Below are positions 11,625 to 24,031 of a stretch of DNA of 64,000 nucleotides, piece after piece. The notes under the pieces are model-generated. The model did no database searches, had not been told where the DNA came from, and was given only the letters and a program-made list of their open reading frames with translations. The stretch is from Dentipellis sp. KUC8613 (taxonomy: Eukaryota; Basidiomycota; Agaricomycetes; Russulales; Hericiaceae), in assembly GCA_002286715.1 (NCBI GenBank), contig NSJX01000076.1:2691-66690 (forward strand), in the 5' to 3' direction. The first letter of the stretch is position 1. Every line of letters starts with the position of its first letter. The position numbers were made by a program, and so were the translations under genes.

Positions 11625-13541
11625 GGTGACATCCCATCGCATCCAGACCGGCTTTCTAAGCATCCTGGGCGAAAGAATGTCGACCCTCTCCAGGGCTGCG
11701 CAGTTCTTGGCCATGATCATAGCATAACTTTCGATCAAATCCATGAACCGCTGTGTCTTCCGCTCCGGATCTTGTTGGTACTTGGGAATTTCGGGTCCAT
11801 CGTCATCCGGTAGATTGAGATACACACGGATATGATTGAGGGCATGCAGCGCAGAAAGGTCTTGTGCGAGAAGGCTCTTCGACGAGTTGTCAGTAGATAC
11901 AGCGTTCGATGTAGCATATGTCATACCACAGCAAGCTCAATGCCTGACTCGGATTCTCCCTCTGCTCGGTACCGATGAAGCTGAATAGAGCATAGGTTTG
12001 GGAATCCGTTGACGATATGGTGGAGCAATGCGCGCTCTCGAATATCTGCTCGAAAGGCGATCTCTAGCATCGTCAGAGAAGCGTACTTTCCGCGCATCAA
12101 GCCGAGAAGCCCCAGAAGTTCTGTTGCAGTATTGAGCTTTGGCTCCTTATACTCCTCGATGGTACTGGGCCACGCGGCCCGAAAGTTGTAGTAGCGAGGG
12201 CGGTCGACAAGCTGCAAGCTGCGCAAAGTCAAAGGAATATGGGCATAGAACGTATCCCGTGGGTCAGGGTGAGGCAGATACACAGCCTCGAGGTCGTCGA
12301 GCAATGCGGTACACGACTTGCTGGAGGGCCAGATAAGCGTTTGAGCTGACGAGCTCTTAGTTTCATACCGCAGATGTAGATCAAGAACACGCAGGTGCGG
12401 AATCCGAGCGCACAAGCGAGAAAGACCGATGGTATCCCCGCCACTGCAGTCGTCACCGTAGAGTTTCAATTCTCGCAGGCGAGGCCAATCTACGGCTGCC
12501 ATCTCGCGAAGTGGCGCCATAACGGATGGCACATGCAAGACCTCGAGAGTCTGGTGGAGTGATAAGATCAGTGCATTCAAATAGCACCACTGGTCGGCGG
12601 GCCCTGGCTTGTAGTATTGGCCTGTAAGCTGGTCGTCTACGGTGTATATAAGCTCCGTCAAGGGGAAGACCGCAAAGGGCACATCGTCAGGAAACGTGAA
12701 TATCGGCCGCGAAGAACGGAAGGCCTCCACGATCTCCAGGACGCGAACATTGGGAGCAGCAAGCACGAACCGCAGATGTTCCCAAGTGACGCCGTCGGCG
12801 AAGCCAATGAAGCGCACGACACGCAAGGCATGTAAGTGAGGAAGGATATGTCGCAGATTTCCTGCGTCAAATTCCCTGTGCGATGGAAAGTTGCCAGTGA
12901 TGTCCATTGTTCTGGGACATTTATCAGTGAGATGAGAAAGGCGTACGACACTCCGTATCTAATTTACGCACCTGATGTAATTCCAAGAGGCACGTGGGGG
13001 ATCCGACTGCTTCAGCCTACGACAGTTGATCCTCGCCTTTTCGAACAGGGTCGGAAGGCAGACCGACCGAACGCGCTTCGATGCTAAGCTAAGTCTTTCC
13101 ATGCTCTGCCGATCTTGCACTGCGAGCATCTCGACGATGAGCATGAGGACATCATCGTTGAGTCTCTCTATGTCAGTGCTGGCGTGTGAAGTCAGGGTTG
13201 GCGGGTACGATGGCACTAGGAGATGGAAATATTTACGGCTGCGGGGAAATTGGGTTGTTGAAGTTCATATCTTATTAGACCACGTAAGTAGTAGATGCAC
13301 AGCAATCTTCAGCTGTTTGAATCGATGGACGTCGCCACGGGCCAGAGGAGAGTTCGTGACAAGACCTTGTGGCGCACGTGGAGGTCGAGCACAAGTAACT
13401 TGGATCGTGACAAGAGTCCGCGAGCGTTCCGATAAGATAAGATAGACGCCCGCTCCTACATAATTTGCATCGCCTCCCCCGCGTTTTCAAGCTCGACTCT
13501 CCCCTCATCCTCCCCTCACCACTCCTCCAACTTCATCGCGA

Positions 13542-14159
13542 ATGTCCGCCTTTCTCGACCCCGCCGCCGTCCGCCGCGCCATCCTCGCCGACAACTGGGG
13601 CACGAGCCGCTTCACGACGGCCGACCTCGCCGCGCGCGTGTCCAGCATCCACTTCGTCGCGCACGAAAACCCGACCAACGAGGGCGACGGCGGGCTGCCC
13701 CCGACGAACCACTGGACCATTTCTCTCGAGCTCGAGCCTGAGGCTGCCCCCGCGCGCGGCGTCTGGGTCGACATGGCCCCGGACATGCCCGACGCGCCGG
13801 GCATGGTCGTCCTCGACAGCTCCCCGCACACGGCGCCCCCGGACGCGATCCACATCGTCCACGCACGCGTCACTGCCCCTGTGATCACAGTCTCCGACGT
13901 TCTCTCGGTGCTTCTTGCGCAGAGGCGCGACGTGTACGTGTACGCACCCGTCGGGGAGGGATGTCGGTTCTGGGTGCAGACGCTCGCAGGGGACTTCGCG
14001 GCGTGGACGCCAGGGCTCATCTCGCAGGCCGATGCGGAGGCTGTCCGGCGCGATGTGCGGCTCTACTGGCCGTCGCCTGGGGGGGAGCCGCAGCCGAGGG
14101 TGATGAACAGGGGCACCTTTCCGTATGCGCCGCGCTTGCTGGTGGCCGACGCGGATTGA
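13542..14159 (+). CDS. Single-exon 205-aa conserved fungal protein, DUF7770-like
   Basis: An uninterrupted frame from ATG 13542 to TGA 14157-14159 has strong coding bias (GC-rich third positions) unlike its surroundings. The N-terminal third contains IHFVAHENP followed by TNHWTISLEL, a pattern I associate with small fungal proteins annotated as DUF7770, where an NHW motif is central. It has no signal peptide or membrane segment. Function is unknown; family assignment is from memory of the motif and should be treated as tentative. It lies head-to-head with the split F-box gene, about 325 bp away. Confidence 0.7.
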   Translation: MSAFLDPAAVRRAILADNWGTSRFTTADLAARVSSIHFVAHENPTNEGDGGLPPTNHWTISLELEPEAAPARGVWVDMAPDMPDAPGMVVLDSSPHTAPPDAIHIVHARVTAPVITVSDVLSVLLAQRRDVYVYAPVGEGCRFWVQTLAGDFAAWTPGLISQADAEAVRRDVRLYWPSPGGEPQPRVMNRGTFPYAPRLLVADAD

Positions 14160-16315
14160 CGCGTTCTGGTGAGTATATTGTGTTTTGACTGAGTCACTGC
14201 ATTCTGATGACGCGAAAGGCTCGAATATTGAACGGTTGGGCCCTGCGGATATCCCAGTTCCTGGAACAGACCCCCCGCACCGATCTTCGGTCTGGACTCG
14301 AGGTGACTAAGTGTAGGATCCACCATCTTACATCCTTTCGTATTGTTAACCGCTCAGGCGCAGTCTCTCTTGATATCGGGAAGGATATTACTGGACGTCC
14401 ATGATGCAACGGGTAAATGTTGCTTCGCAGGAAAAATATCGAGGGGCACTTCGACCCTCCACGTCCAAGGTGCTGCGGCCGAACTTCTCGTATAACTGGT
14501 ACTACAGCCCGCTAATCCCGTATCTCAACGTCGTTTAATGAATTTATCAACAACTATTTTGCTATTGCGTCTTCGACCCGGAAATGGAACAGATCATTCG
14601 AGGCCTTCCCCTGCACTCTAACTTCGCTTGTATTGTTGAGGATGCTGGCCTGCTTCCCTGACGCGCACATATGCACCCCAGCGGGCTCCAGAGGAGGGAA
14701 GGATATCCGACCCATGCGAAGGCGCACGCATTACCCAGCTAAAGCTCGCGGGGCCTGTGCATGTATGTCTGCATTGTCACGTCTCTGATCTGGATCCTCT
14801 CTCTAGCCGTGTCTTGTCTCGGGTCTGGTCTCCTTGGATTATCCATGCCCCTGTCAATACTCCCGCCAGTGGCGCGGTCAAAGCGCATATATTCGACCCA
14901 GGGTGGTTCGCCGGGGATATGCATCAAGTACTGGATGGTGCGGGGGCGGGTCCCGCAGCTCGGTTCAGAAGGGGGCGTGCGGAGGCAGGCACCCGGCGTG
15001 TTGTGAGCGGGGCCGTGACCATTCGCGATCCTTGGAAGACTCGACTCGCGATCGGACAGATTGCATTTCTGGACTGCGAGCTCGCGGTGGGTCCAGTCTA
15101 AGGGCACGGGCTGGTCCCGGCTCAGGCTTGCGATTGAATTTGCTAGGGCTCATCATTCGATTTGAGGTCCAGGACGCGCGAAGCCGGCGGCGCGGTGGGT
15201 ACGTGTTTTGGCCGGTGCATTGACTCGGGAGGGCGTCAAGCTTCGGCTTCAGGGACGGGGGCGCTCAATTAAATACGAATGTCATCGAGACCGAGGCCGA
15301 ATTGCGATTGCAGGATCGGGCGTCTCGAAAGAACGTGTGCGCAGGGCGCGCGGTCCGCCGGCGGGTTCTTCGAAGTCGGAATGTACGACGTCGACTCTAG
15401 CTTGATGCCAGTGACCGCAGGGGCTCCTAGCCGCATGCACTTCAAAATGAGCCGTGCAAGTAAGCACTCCGGGGCACCAAAGGCAAATGCGCCAGCTGGA
15501 GCGAGCCCGTGTATATAGAGTGCCCAATCGCGGGGAAGAAGCGCGCGGATCTGCCCAACGTGGCCCGCGCAGAAGACCGACCAGGACGGATTTGGGGCGC
15601 ACGCGCGGCGGTTCGCCGATCTTCCTCGGGATATCGCCACCGTACGTGCTTCTTTCCGTGAGCAGACAGCAGGCCAATAGCCTCCATTTCTATTTTATTT
15701 CATTTCCCGATATTCCGCGCGGCGCGGTACCGGTTGGCTAGGGCTGGGAATATAATGATATGCGTCGGGGGTACAGTATGTCTTTCTTTCTTACCGTTTG
15801 ATGACTATCGTTTTCTCCTAGTAGTTGCCGGTGACTCTTCTATCCATCTAACACTCACATCATCTGAATCTAACTACCCCGTCCGAAGCGTCTCCACACC
15901 GCCTAAGCGACGCAGAAGGCTAGGTGCACACATGCATCATCAGCCTGAGCCCACCGCGAATTCCCATGGCCAGCCGCCCGCGTGATATGCTCCCACCCTC
16001 CCAGCGAATGCGTCCGAGGAGCCGCACACATACATACCGCTTGTCTTACCCATCCCGCATGGCGTGTATCCGGCCCTCGCGCGCCCGCCCCCGTACAGCA
16101 GCACGACAAATCGTGGAGCGCGCTTGACCATGCACCGCCGGATCCGGGTCTCCACCTCCACGCCCACGTATATATGTATGTACGTCGCACCAGTCTGAGC
16201 AGTGTGCTTCGCGTTCCCAGCTCTCTCGCAGGCTATAACGCCCTTCGACATCTTACCTCATCAAGTCTTGTATTCTTCTTATTCTTTCTTTGCTATTTTC
16301 AGATCACAAACCCCG
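14160..16315. other. No gene recognised; right end is the P450 promoter
   Basis: Overlapping open frames on both strands at 14.7-15.7 kb look like GC-driven noise. A TATA-like tatatatgtatg near 16167 and a pyrimidine-rich tract just before 16316 fit a promoter and leader for the P450 gene. Confidence 0.35.
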
Positions 16316-19013
16316 ATGCTCCTGCTCGGCCTCTCCGCGCTCCTCGCGCTCTGCAGCGCGCTCTTCGCGTGGAAGCTCGCGCGGCAGCGCGTGCGCCAGG
16401 CGCCGCTGCGCAAGGTGCGCGGGCCGCCGTCCGCCTCGTGGCTCAAAGGTGCGCATACACCCCCCTCCCCTCCCGTGCGTGCGGGGTGCCGTCGATATGG
16501 GCGGCTGACACCATGAACGCGCGGGCAGGCAATATGTGGCAGATATACAGCCGCGAGCACGGGTGGGGCTTCCACCATGCTATTCTGGAGACGTACGGCT
16601 CCGTGCTGACGCTGCACGGCTGGCTTGGGGTGCGTCAACTTCCGACTTGCCGGCTGGGGCTGCGCGGCTGACTCGGATGCGGGGTGTGCTTGCAGGATAC
16701 CTTGCTCTACGTGGCTGACCCGCGCGCGCTGCATAATATCGTCGTCAAGGACCAGTACATCTTCGAGGAGACGTCCGGCTTCATCTCGTGTGTCCCGCCT
16801 GCCCTTATGCTCCCCTTCCCCCCGTATGTCCGTGCAGCTAGCGCTGACGCAGCGCGACAGAAACAACCTGCTCAACTTCGGCCCCGGGCTGCTCTCGACG
16901 CTAGGTACGTGCACCCGACGTGGTTTGCCTTCCAGCGGAGTGATTAAATATGTGATGGGGCGCAGGCGACCACCACCGGCAGCAGCGCAAGCTGCTCAAC
17001 CCCGTCTTCTCGATCAACCACATGCGCTACATGATCCCCATCTTCCAGCGCATCTGCGGCGAGGTGCGTCCTTCTCCCTCCTTCCCTCCCCTCCGCTTTC
17101 CCCTTTTCCCCTTTCCTCTCCTCCCCTCTTCCCTCTTCAATCTCCCCCTTCTCCCCTTCCCCCTTCTTCAATCTCCTCGAAACTGACGCCCAGAACAGCT
17201 GCGCGACCAGCTCACCGCGAAAGTGTCCCAGGGCGAGCGCGAGGTCGAAGTCGAGATCGTGCACTGGATGACGGCAGTCGCGCTCGAGCTGATCGGGCAG
17301 GCGGGGCTCGGGTACTCGTTCGAGTGCGTGAACGACACCTCCGGGAACGAGTTTGCGTTGGCGGTCAAGACGCTTTTGTACGTGTCCCTTTCCCCTTTCC
17401 CTCCCCCACTTTCTATCTTCCGTCCCACCCTCATCATAACCATAACCAAAATTCACGCACGCAAACCCCCACGCACGCAGGCCGACGCAGTTCCAAGTGA
17501 TGGTCTACCGCGGCTTCATCCCCTGGATCGTCGCGCTCGTGCCGAGGCCGCTGCGCACGCTGCTCGCGCACCGCGGGCCCTCGCGGCGCGTGCGCGCGCT
17601 CGCGCGCATCAACGGCGTCATGGCGCGCACGTCCGCGCGGATCCTCGCGCAGAAGAAGGCTGCGCTCGCGCTGGGGGACGAGGCGGTCGTGCACCAGGTC
17701 GGCGAGGGGCGGGATATCATGAGTGTGCTGCGTGAGTGGTGCTCGTCTTGCCTTTTTTTTCTTTTTCCTTTTCTTTCTCTTTTTCATCTGGAAGGGGGAC
17801 TGATGAGATGCGTGTGGGTGGGCAGTTAAGGCGAATATGGCGGCTGCGGAGGAGGATCGGCTGTCCGAGGAGGAGCTGCTCGCGCAGATGAGGTGCGCCC
17901 CCATTTCATCCATCCATTCATTCCCCCCTCCTTCCCTCACTCCTGACCTGCTTCCAGCACGCTACTCTTCGCAGCAATGGACACGACCTCGTCCGCGCTC
18001 TCGCGCATCGTGTACCTCCTCGCGGAGCACCAGGACGTGCAGGACCGCCTGCGCGAGGAGCTCGTCAAGGCGCAGGAGGCGTGTGGCGCGCTCGATTACG
18101 ATGATTTGCATGATTTGCCGTATTTGGATGCGGTGTGCCGCGAGACGCTCAGATTGTGCGTCCATCTCTGTCTCTCGCTCTCTCTCTGCGCTTTGAAAGG
18201 CGAATTCTTACCTGTGCATTTAGGTACCCGCCCATCCCATTCGTCACCCGCACGTAAGCAACACCACCCCGCACGCCTCACCCACATCCCTCACCCCGCG
18301 CAATCACTGACCACACACACACACAGCACGCGCGCGGACGTCATCCTCCCCGTCGGCACGCCCCTCACAGGCACGGACGGGCGCACGATGCGCGAGATCC
18401 CGATCGCGGCGAACACGGACGTGATCATCAGCATCCTCGGCGTGAACCGCAGCGCGGCGATCTGGGGCGCGGACGCACATGAGTGGCGCCCCGCGCGCTG
18501 GCTCGCGCCGCTGCCCGAGAGCGTTGTGGAGGCGCGCGTGCCGGGGGTGTATTCGAATACGTGAGTGCTGCTGTCGTTGTTGTTGTTGATTTTTTTTTTC
18601 TTGGTGAGTGGCTGGGGTGCTGATTGAGCGGTGGGGGGTGTATGTAGGATGACGTTCCTCGGTGGAGGCCGCGCATGCATGTACGTCGCGTCCTCACAGA
18701 ACACCGTATACGCCTTTGCTGACTAGATTCACAACAGCGGCTTCAAATTCTCACAACTCGAAATGAGTGCGTCCTTTTCTCCCTTTCTCCCCGCGCCGCC
18801 GACTGACACTGACACCGATACTGACACTGACACACCTGCACAGAGGTACTCCTCGCAATGCTGCTCCCCGCGATCCGCTTCCGCCTCTCAGACACGAAAA
18901 TCGAATGGAAGCTTTCGGCGCTGCTGTACCCTTCCATCGGGGACGGCTTCAAGCCGACGATGCCGGTGAAGATGTCGCTCGTGTCGGAGTCGGAGTCGGA
19001 GAAGTCGGGGTAG
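16316..19013 (+). CDS. Cytochrome P450 monooxygenase, 14 exons (P450-1)
   Basis: Fourteen exons join in frame to 552 aa: 16316-16448, 16529-16629, 16696-16787, 16861-16904, 16966-17063, 17199-17377, 17481-17731, 17826-17892, 17958-18155, 18224-18253, 18327-18560, 18648-18680, 18738-18766 and 18844-19013. Residues 1-20 form an N-terminal membrane anchor, followed by a basic stretch and a proline hinge (GPPS). The oxygen-binding I-helix is AAMDTT (about 327-332), the K-helix is ETLR (384-387) and the haem loop is FLGGGRACIG with thiolate Cys486. All key residues are present, so a working microsomal haem-thiolate monooxygenase is expected, needing an NADPH-P450 reductase. It resembles the large expanded agaricomycete CYP families; I do not assign a CYP number. 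Substrate unknown. P450-2 at 24032 is a close paralogue. Confidence 0.92.
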
Positions 19014-22000
19014 GTGCGGTGGGTTTGGAAATTGACTCGGGTAGGAGTTGTACCTCGTACGTACGTCGTTGTACGAGTACATGGGGACCTTTTTATGAAC
19101 TATCCATTTGTTCTTCAAGTTTGCGTGCGGAGACTGATCATGAGGGTACGTACGTCACGTAGTGGAGGGAAGGGTGCAGACTTTATAAGCTAGTCATATG
19201 CAAACCGAAGGCAGAGTTGATGCATGTCATGTGAATCGACGGGGACGAGCGAGACGAAAGCTGGAATGCATCAATGAGTGTCGACGACCACTAAGTAGTA
19301 CTTGACGGATGCCAGTGCCTGAATTACGACAAGACGATCATCATCGGCGGTCCTGCGTATTGCTTGTCGGTGTCTGAGAACGCGGTCCGATTCGACTCTC
19401 AGAGCGGCACCAGGATCTCGTCCGCCGGTAGCATGTGTCCGCTAGCGCATCCTCGTCATCGAATGCCTGGAGAGGCTCAGGGAGAGGGACCTTCCGGTCG
19501 AGATTCGAGATTCGAATGGTGCGTGCTCGCTTTCGCTCGCACTCTATCCTCTTACTTATCTGGCTCGCCGCTCGCACGCTCTACTGCTCCCCTCCCATCT
19601 CTCTGGCAACAGGTGTATCCCATACACAAATAGAACGTGCAGCGCCGGCGAACATAACGAGGCGTACGGTCAACCATGACCTCGCTTGCTATAACTACGC
19701 TGCCCAAGTTGGCCGCGACGGACGCGAATGGCATCGCAGCACCTCGGTGATCTCCAATCCGTTTCAGCAAACACCGCCGACAACTTGTTCCAGGAGTTCC
19801 CCGAGCCGTGTTTATCGCGTGAGCAGAGGCTCCCGCAGTAGCTCAACGCAAGCTCCCAGCTCTCTCTTTCTCTCTCTCTCTCTTCCTCCTCGTCGCCGAG
19901 TTCGGGCCCGCCGCCGCTATGCTGACGTCGTCCCATTGTCGACAGCTCGACGCTCGAGGTTCCAAAGTCCCCGTCGGCTGCGACGTGTGTGCGCGGGGAA
20001 CTCGCGCCGTTTTACGTTGTCACGTCTGTCAACTTTAACTTGGAGCCTGAGGCAGGTTAGACAGCATATAGTATGCATATAGATATAGTCAGAACGATGT
20101 ACTGTACGCGTAGCATAAGAAACAAATGGATTTATAACAGTCAGATAGTATATAATAAGTATCTCTGCAACAATACAACTTGAAAGAAGGAAGATCCCAG
20201 TCACAAGATCTGACCTTTCTAGATCTGATCTGCTCCCAATCCTATACATGATCACCACATACAACACCATACCACACACCAACTCCAGGCTGCCATGAGC
20301 CCATATGCATGTACTAGCTCCCATCAAGTGAACCTACCGAGCTAGACGGCGAACGACAAGTATGAGTAAACGTCTTCCCATGTTCTCGTTAATTCTTTTT
20401 AGGGGTATCGTGTGTCTGCGCCGCGCGGAGCACCGGCGCACGCTCCGATGGGTACATTGTTGGGCACAGATCGGTTTCCGGTGCGTACAGGTTGCGGTGA
20501 GATGAGAGCCCGTGTCTGTGTCCTGCGGCCGTGCCGTCCTAGTCTTCCCCCCGGGCGCCGACGCGTGCAGCTACGACACGAAAGAAAGAATATTAATCGT
20601 GAGTGAGGATCCAAATTTTGATGTGGAGACACGAGCCACGACACTTACAGGTACACGTACGAGTCCGCGCGTTCTTCTGAGCGTCCGTGCCACTGCGCGC
20701 AGATGAGCTTAACTTGCGCACTCTCCCCCCACTGGGCATGCGGCTGGTCACAAATCATGATGTGAGCGACGCAGAGAGGAGAGCGGCAGAGAGCGCTAGT
20801 AGGGAGTGCTTTGCTTACGAGGGTGAAAGAAGAGGGTGCTGCGACTGGCCGTGTACAAAGGGACAGCGGACAGGTGCCCCATGCACATGCCAGTGGATGT
20901 CCCGATGGACATAGCGATGTGTGCCGCCCCGCACGGTCTTAAACTGCGATGGCCGGGTGCGTGTATCCAAATCGACTCGGACTCGGACTCGGACCCGCGG
21001 CGTGTGGACGTGACAGTGGGTAAAGCGGCGCTCTAGAGAATGGATTATCATGCTGCGCGCAGCGCAGGATCGAGCACATGCAAGCTGTCAGTGTGAGCTC
21101 GACTCGGATGGAAGGCTGCTATGGCTAATGGCTCACGTTGATATCTCTCGAGCCGCTGTCTGGTGGACGTGGGCGTGTCAGGCGCTCGGGGTGGGGAGGA
21201 ACGCAGAGAGCGTGAGAGCTTACGGGGTATACCGTAGCATCTCCTCGGTATCCTGCCAGTGGGCCCCGAGGCATCAGTGTCTATCCCGCTGGAGAGTACT
21301 GGGATGTATTCGCATGGGCGTTAGCTACGCCGAGTTGAGGCGGGATGATGGAAAGATCGATCATGCACGTACGCGAATGTGGCACTGTGAGAGTGCTCGC
21401 GGGTGGTGCCGATGTAGGATCCGTGTTTGCGTGGCCGTGGGCTGTGGACCGTTTTGTCGTATTCCGTGTTGAGAGGGTGTGCAGCTCGGGATAGGAATGG
21501 AGGGTAAGATGAGAGGTGGACATGGTATGCGAAAGGGACGAGGGATCATGGGTGTATTTTCGGTGTGCTGGGGCGAGTGGGAGGTGGGTTGGTCGATGTA
21601 GGGACTTACGGGTGAGGTATTTATACACTGGCGTGAGAGGTGCATGTGTCGTCTTTCATCGTTGCCAGTGGCAGTGGCGTATCAAGTCTAACAGCAGTGC
21701 GCGAATTGCTCAAGAGGTCCTCTTTGTTTGCGTTCGATTGAAAGAGCCAAAGACATGTTCGTGTACGGCGACTCAATCGTCTTGATTGAAATCGCCTATC
21801 AAAACGTAGCGTTTTGCAAAACAGACGATTCTGCCAGCCAAAAGTCACGTTGTATTATCATTTGCCAAATGATTGGAACGGTGGATGTCAAACCGGCAAA
21901 CACAAACACAAATGCGACTTGACAGTTCAAAGTTCCCTTTCGTAGAGAACTGGAAAGGTGTTACGCACTGAACTAGAATATTTGTGTTAGCGTGCTTTTG

Positions 22001-24031
22001 CGGAAAGGACAAAGAGTGAAAGAACGAAGACCGACCTCTGATGGCCACATGCGAGCGGCAACATCCGTAGATCGTATCTTGCATAAGGCAGATCCAAGGC
22101 GCAGAATTGAGATCGAGTCCAGAATGCCGCCAACAACGGGCAAACTAGAGAAAAAATATCACAAATATTCATGCTGCGTGCCTTATATTACGCGGACAGC
22201 TTCGAGATGAGTGATCTGTTGGACTTAGCTTGCGGAAGATCATGGGACAGGCGAGGAGCCATCGGATACATAGAGCAGTGCGTAAGATCTAGATGAAATT
22301 GAATATGATGAACCGAACATGTCCATCGAGCATCGAAGCATGACATCAACAGCTCATCCATCGCCGCGCGCCCAGTTGCCACAATCTGATCACGTTTTCC
22401 TAGGTCACGATGAACGCAACAAGAAGCGTGTAACCAATTTCACAACTTACCATGCTGCGAAGCCGATATGCATCGGCCTTAACGACATGTTGCGCACCTT
22501 CAAACCCGTCAGCGGTCCTTGTATCTTCTACTCTGTCGCCGATACGGACTTCGGTAGCAATACCTCGTCAATGGATGACCCGCCCAGCGCAACTCCGGAA
22601 TGCAGCAGCAGTACCAGAGAAGGCGCCTATGCTATTGGACCTAAGTAATACAGTGTCAGTTCTCATCGGCGCCCGTATCGTGTCCTGGACTCAAGGCGGC
22701 GGCTTCAGTCTTCGATGCCAGGCATTCCAGTCCTACTATAGAGTCCCCACTTGTGGATCATATCGCGGGCTGCTGCACTACGACTGAGAAAAAAGAATAG
22801 AGATGACCTTTTTGACGTCACGACTGGGAAAGGACGCTTGCTACTTACTAACGTAGTGATTGACTCATCCCTGAGCTGTATAGTGTGAATTATCATTCAC
22901 TGCCAGTGTATACTAGCAGTAAGAAGAGAAACTAAACATCGAGGCAAGCCACGTACTCTAGGTTGCGCGCCAGCTCTCGCAAGAGTTTGTTCACTTCACC
23001 ATCTTCGGCTGGACCAGCTGACGATTACCGCCAAGAAGACCATCAAGAGACGATGTTGTAAGACATAAGTAAGAAGACTAGGTGAACTCCCATGAAAGAC
23101 ATGCGCAGGCTTCAAAATCATCGTAGTGATAGTCAACGCCGACAGGTACGGACACGCCAGTGTGGCGCCAAGCTCAAGCCGGCGGTTCGGAGTTCCGACC
23201 TTCTTCGGGATATCCTCCGCCACTGGCAACGCGCGCTCTGGTGGCAAGTACTTACGAGTAACGAGTACAACATCCATCAGCCGAAGAGCGCCCGCCTCTT
23301 CCTTCGGCCTTCCTCGAGGATGCCCGAAAAAGGGACTACCAAAACTCACGAGATTTGGTATATCAGAGCGCTTGTGGACTCCGAGCCTCGGAGGTATGTT
23401 TTTTTTATTTTAATTCCATCTCCCTTCGTATGGCGCCCCGGCTCGAGCAGCGTCTCTCTCGACGAATATAGCTTCTTACTGCGCTTGACCTATCAAAAGA
23501 CTTCTAACACGTTAGAGAGTCCTTTCAAAATAGACACCTAGCCTATCAGCATAACGTCCCCGGAGGCACGCCCCGCCCAGCAGCCGCGTGACGCCCGTCG
23601 TGACCAGAACAGAGTTATGTACACCGTCTTCGAATTCCATGCGAACGGTGCGTCCATCTCTGATATGGGAGCATCGGACTGACAGCGTGTCTCTTACCCG
23701 ACCCTTATAGCGTGTATGCGGGCCTCTGACGCGAACGCCCTCGGTGCATCTGCGCATCTGACGCACCCCGAGCCGCATTCCGTACGGCATCACGACACAT
23801 TGCTGTTTCTGCGCCCATGAGGCGGCCTAAGCCATGGAGCGGGTCGCTCTCTGCGTCTTCTGCTGCTCCGCTTCGACCGGCTCGGGAGCAGCGACTGCCG
23901 GGCGCGTTCGAATTCCCAGCCGCCTCTCGGTGTCTTCTCCAGCTCGTATATAGGATGCGGCCTGCGCAGAGCGAGGAGCCCGCATCGTCTTCTGCGCCCT
24001 GTCCTGTCTTCTTCTCGACATCTGACCGGGC
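19014..24031. other. 5-kb interval between the two P450 genes, no firm gene
   Basis: Contains CT-rich and short tandem tracts (around 19860-19890 and 20975-20998) and a minus-strand 5' module at 21523-21281 (listed separately). No intact conserved protein is visible elsewhere on either strand. Confidence 0.35.
21281..21523 (-). other. SYPELHT-type 5' module (possible short gene or fragment)
   Basis: A TATA box (tataaata, about 21628-21620 on the minus strand) precedes an ATG at 21523 that opens an 81-codon frame containing SYPELHTL. The same motif and promoter layout recur at about 31000-31250 (+) and 36019-36267 (+), where it precedes a zinc-finger family fragment. It may be the first exon of that family, left here without the rest. 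Confidence 0.35.

Larger units (their letters stand above)
10675..13216 (-). pseudogene. F-box/LRR-like gene split by a transposon (copy B)
   Basis: Exon 1 (13216-12972) encodes an N-terminal F-box, ERLNDDVLMLIVEML...LSLASKRVRSVCLPTLFE. Exon 2 (12911-11927) is the long leucine-rich part. Exon 3 starts at 11876. F-box proteins act as substrate adaptors of SCF ubiquitin ligases; in mushrooms they form large families. Reading exon 3, the codons for MRWDVT reach 11625, where an element of 832 bp is inserted. On its far side the frame resumes (RDDEGQPLLMH...) and ends at TGA 10677-10675. The homologous gene at 32830-34556 has WYISRDDAGRP at this place, confirming the junction. With the element in place, translation ends a few codons into the inverted repeat. 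The initiating ATG is uncertain: the open frame at 13216 begins with GTG. Confidence 0.75.

Noticed and set aside
10600..11800. Inverted repeats read as an assembly palindrome artefact
   Set aside because: The perfect 7-bp flanking duplication and the interrupted reading frame are better explained by a real insertion.
14700..15690. Overlapping open frames on both strands as a gene
   Set aside because: No motif, no consistent splice structure, frames in all directions.
16279..16914. 211-codon minus-strand frame over the P450-1 start
   Set aside because: Antisense shadow of P450 exons 1-4.
19860..19892. CT-rich run
   Set aside because: Simple microsatellite, no likely function.
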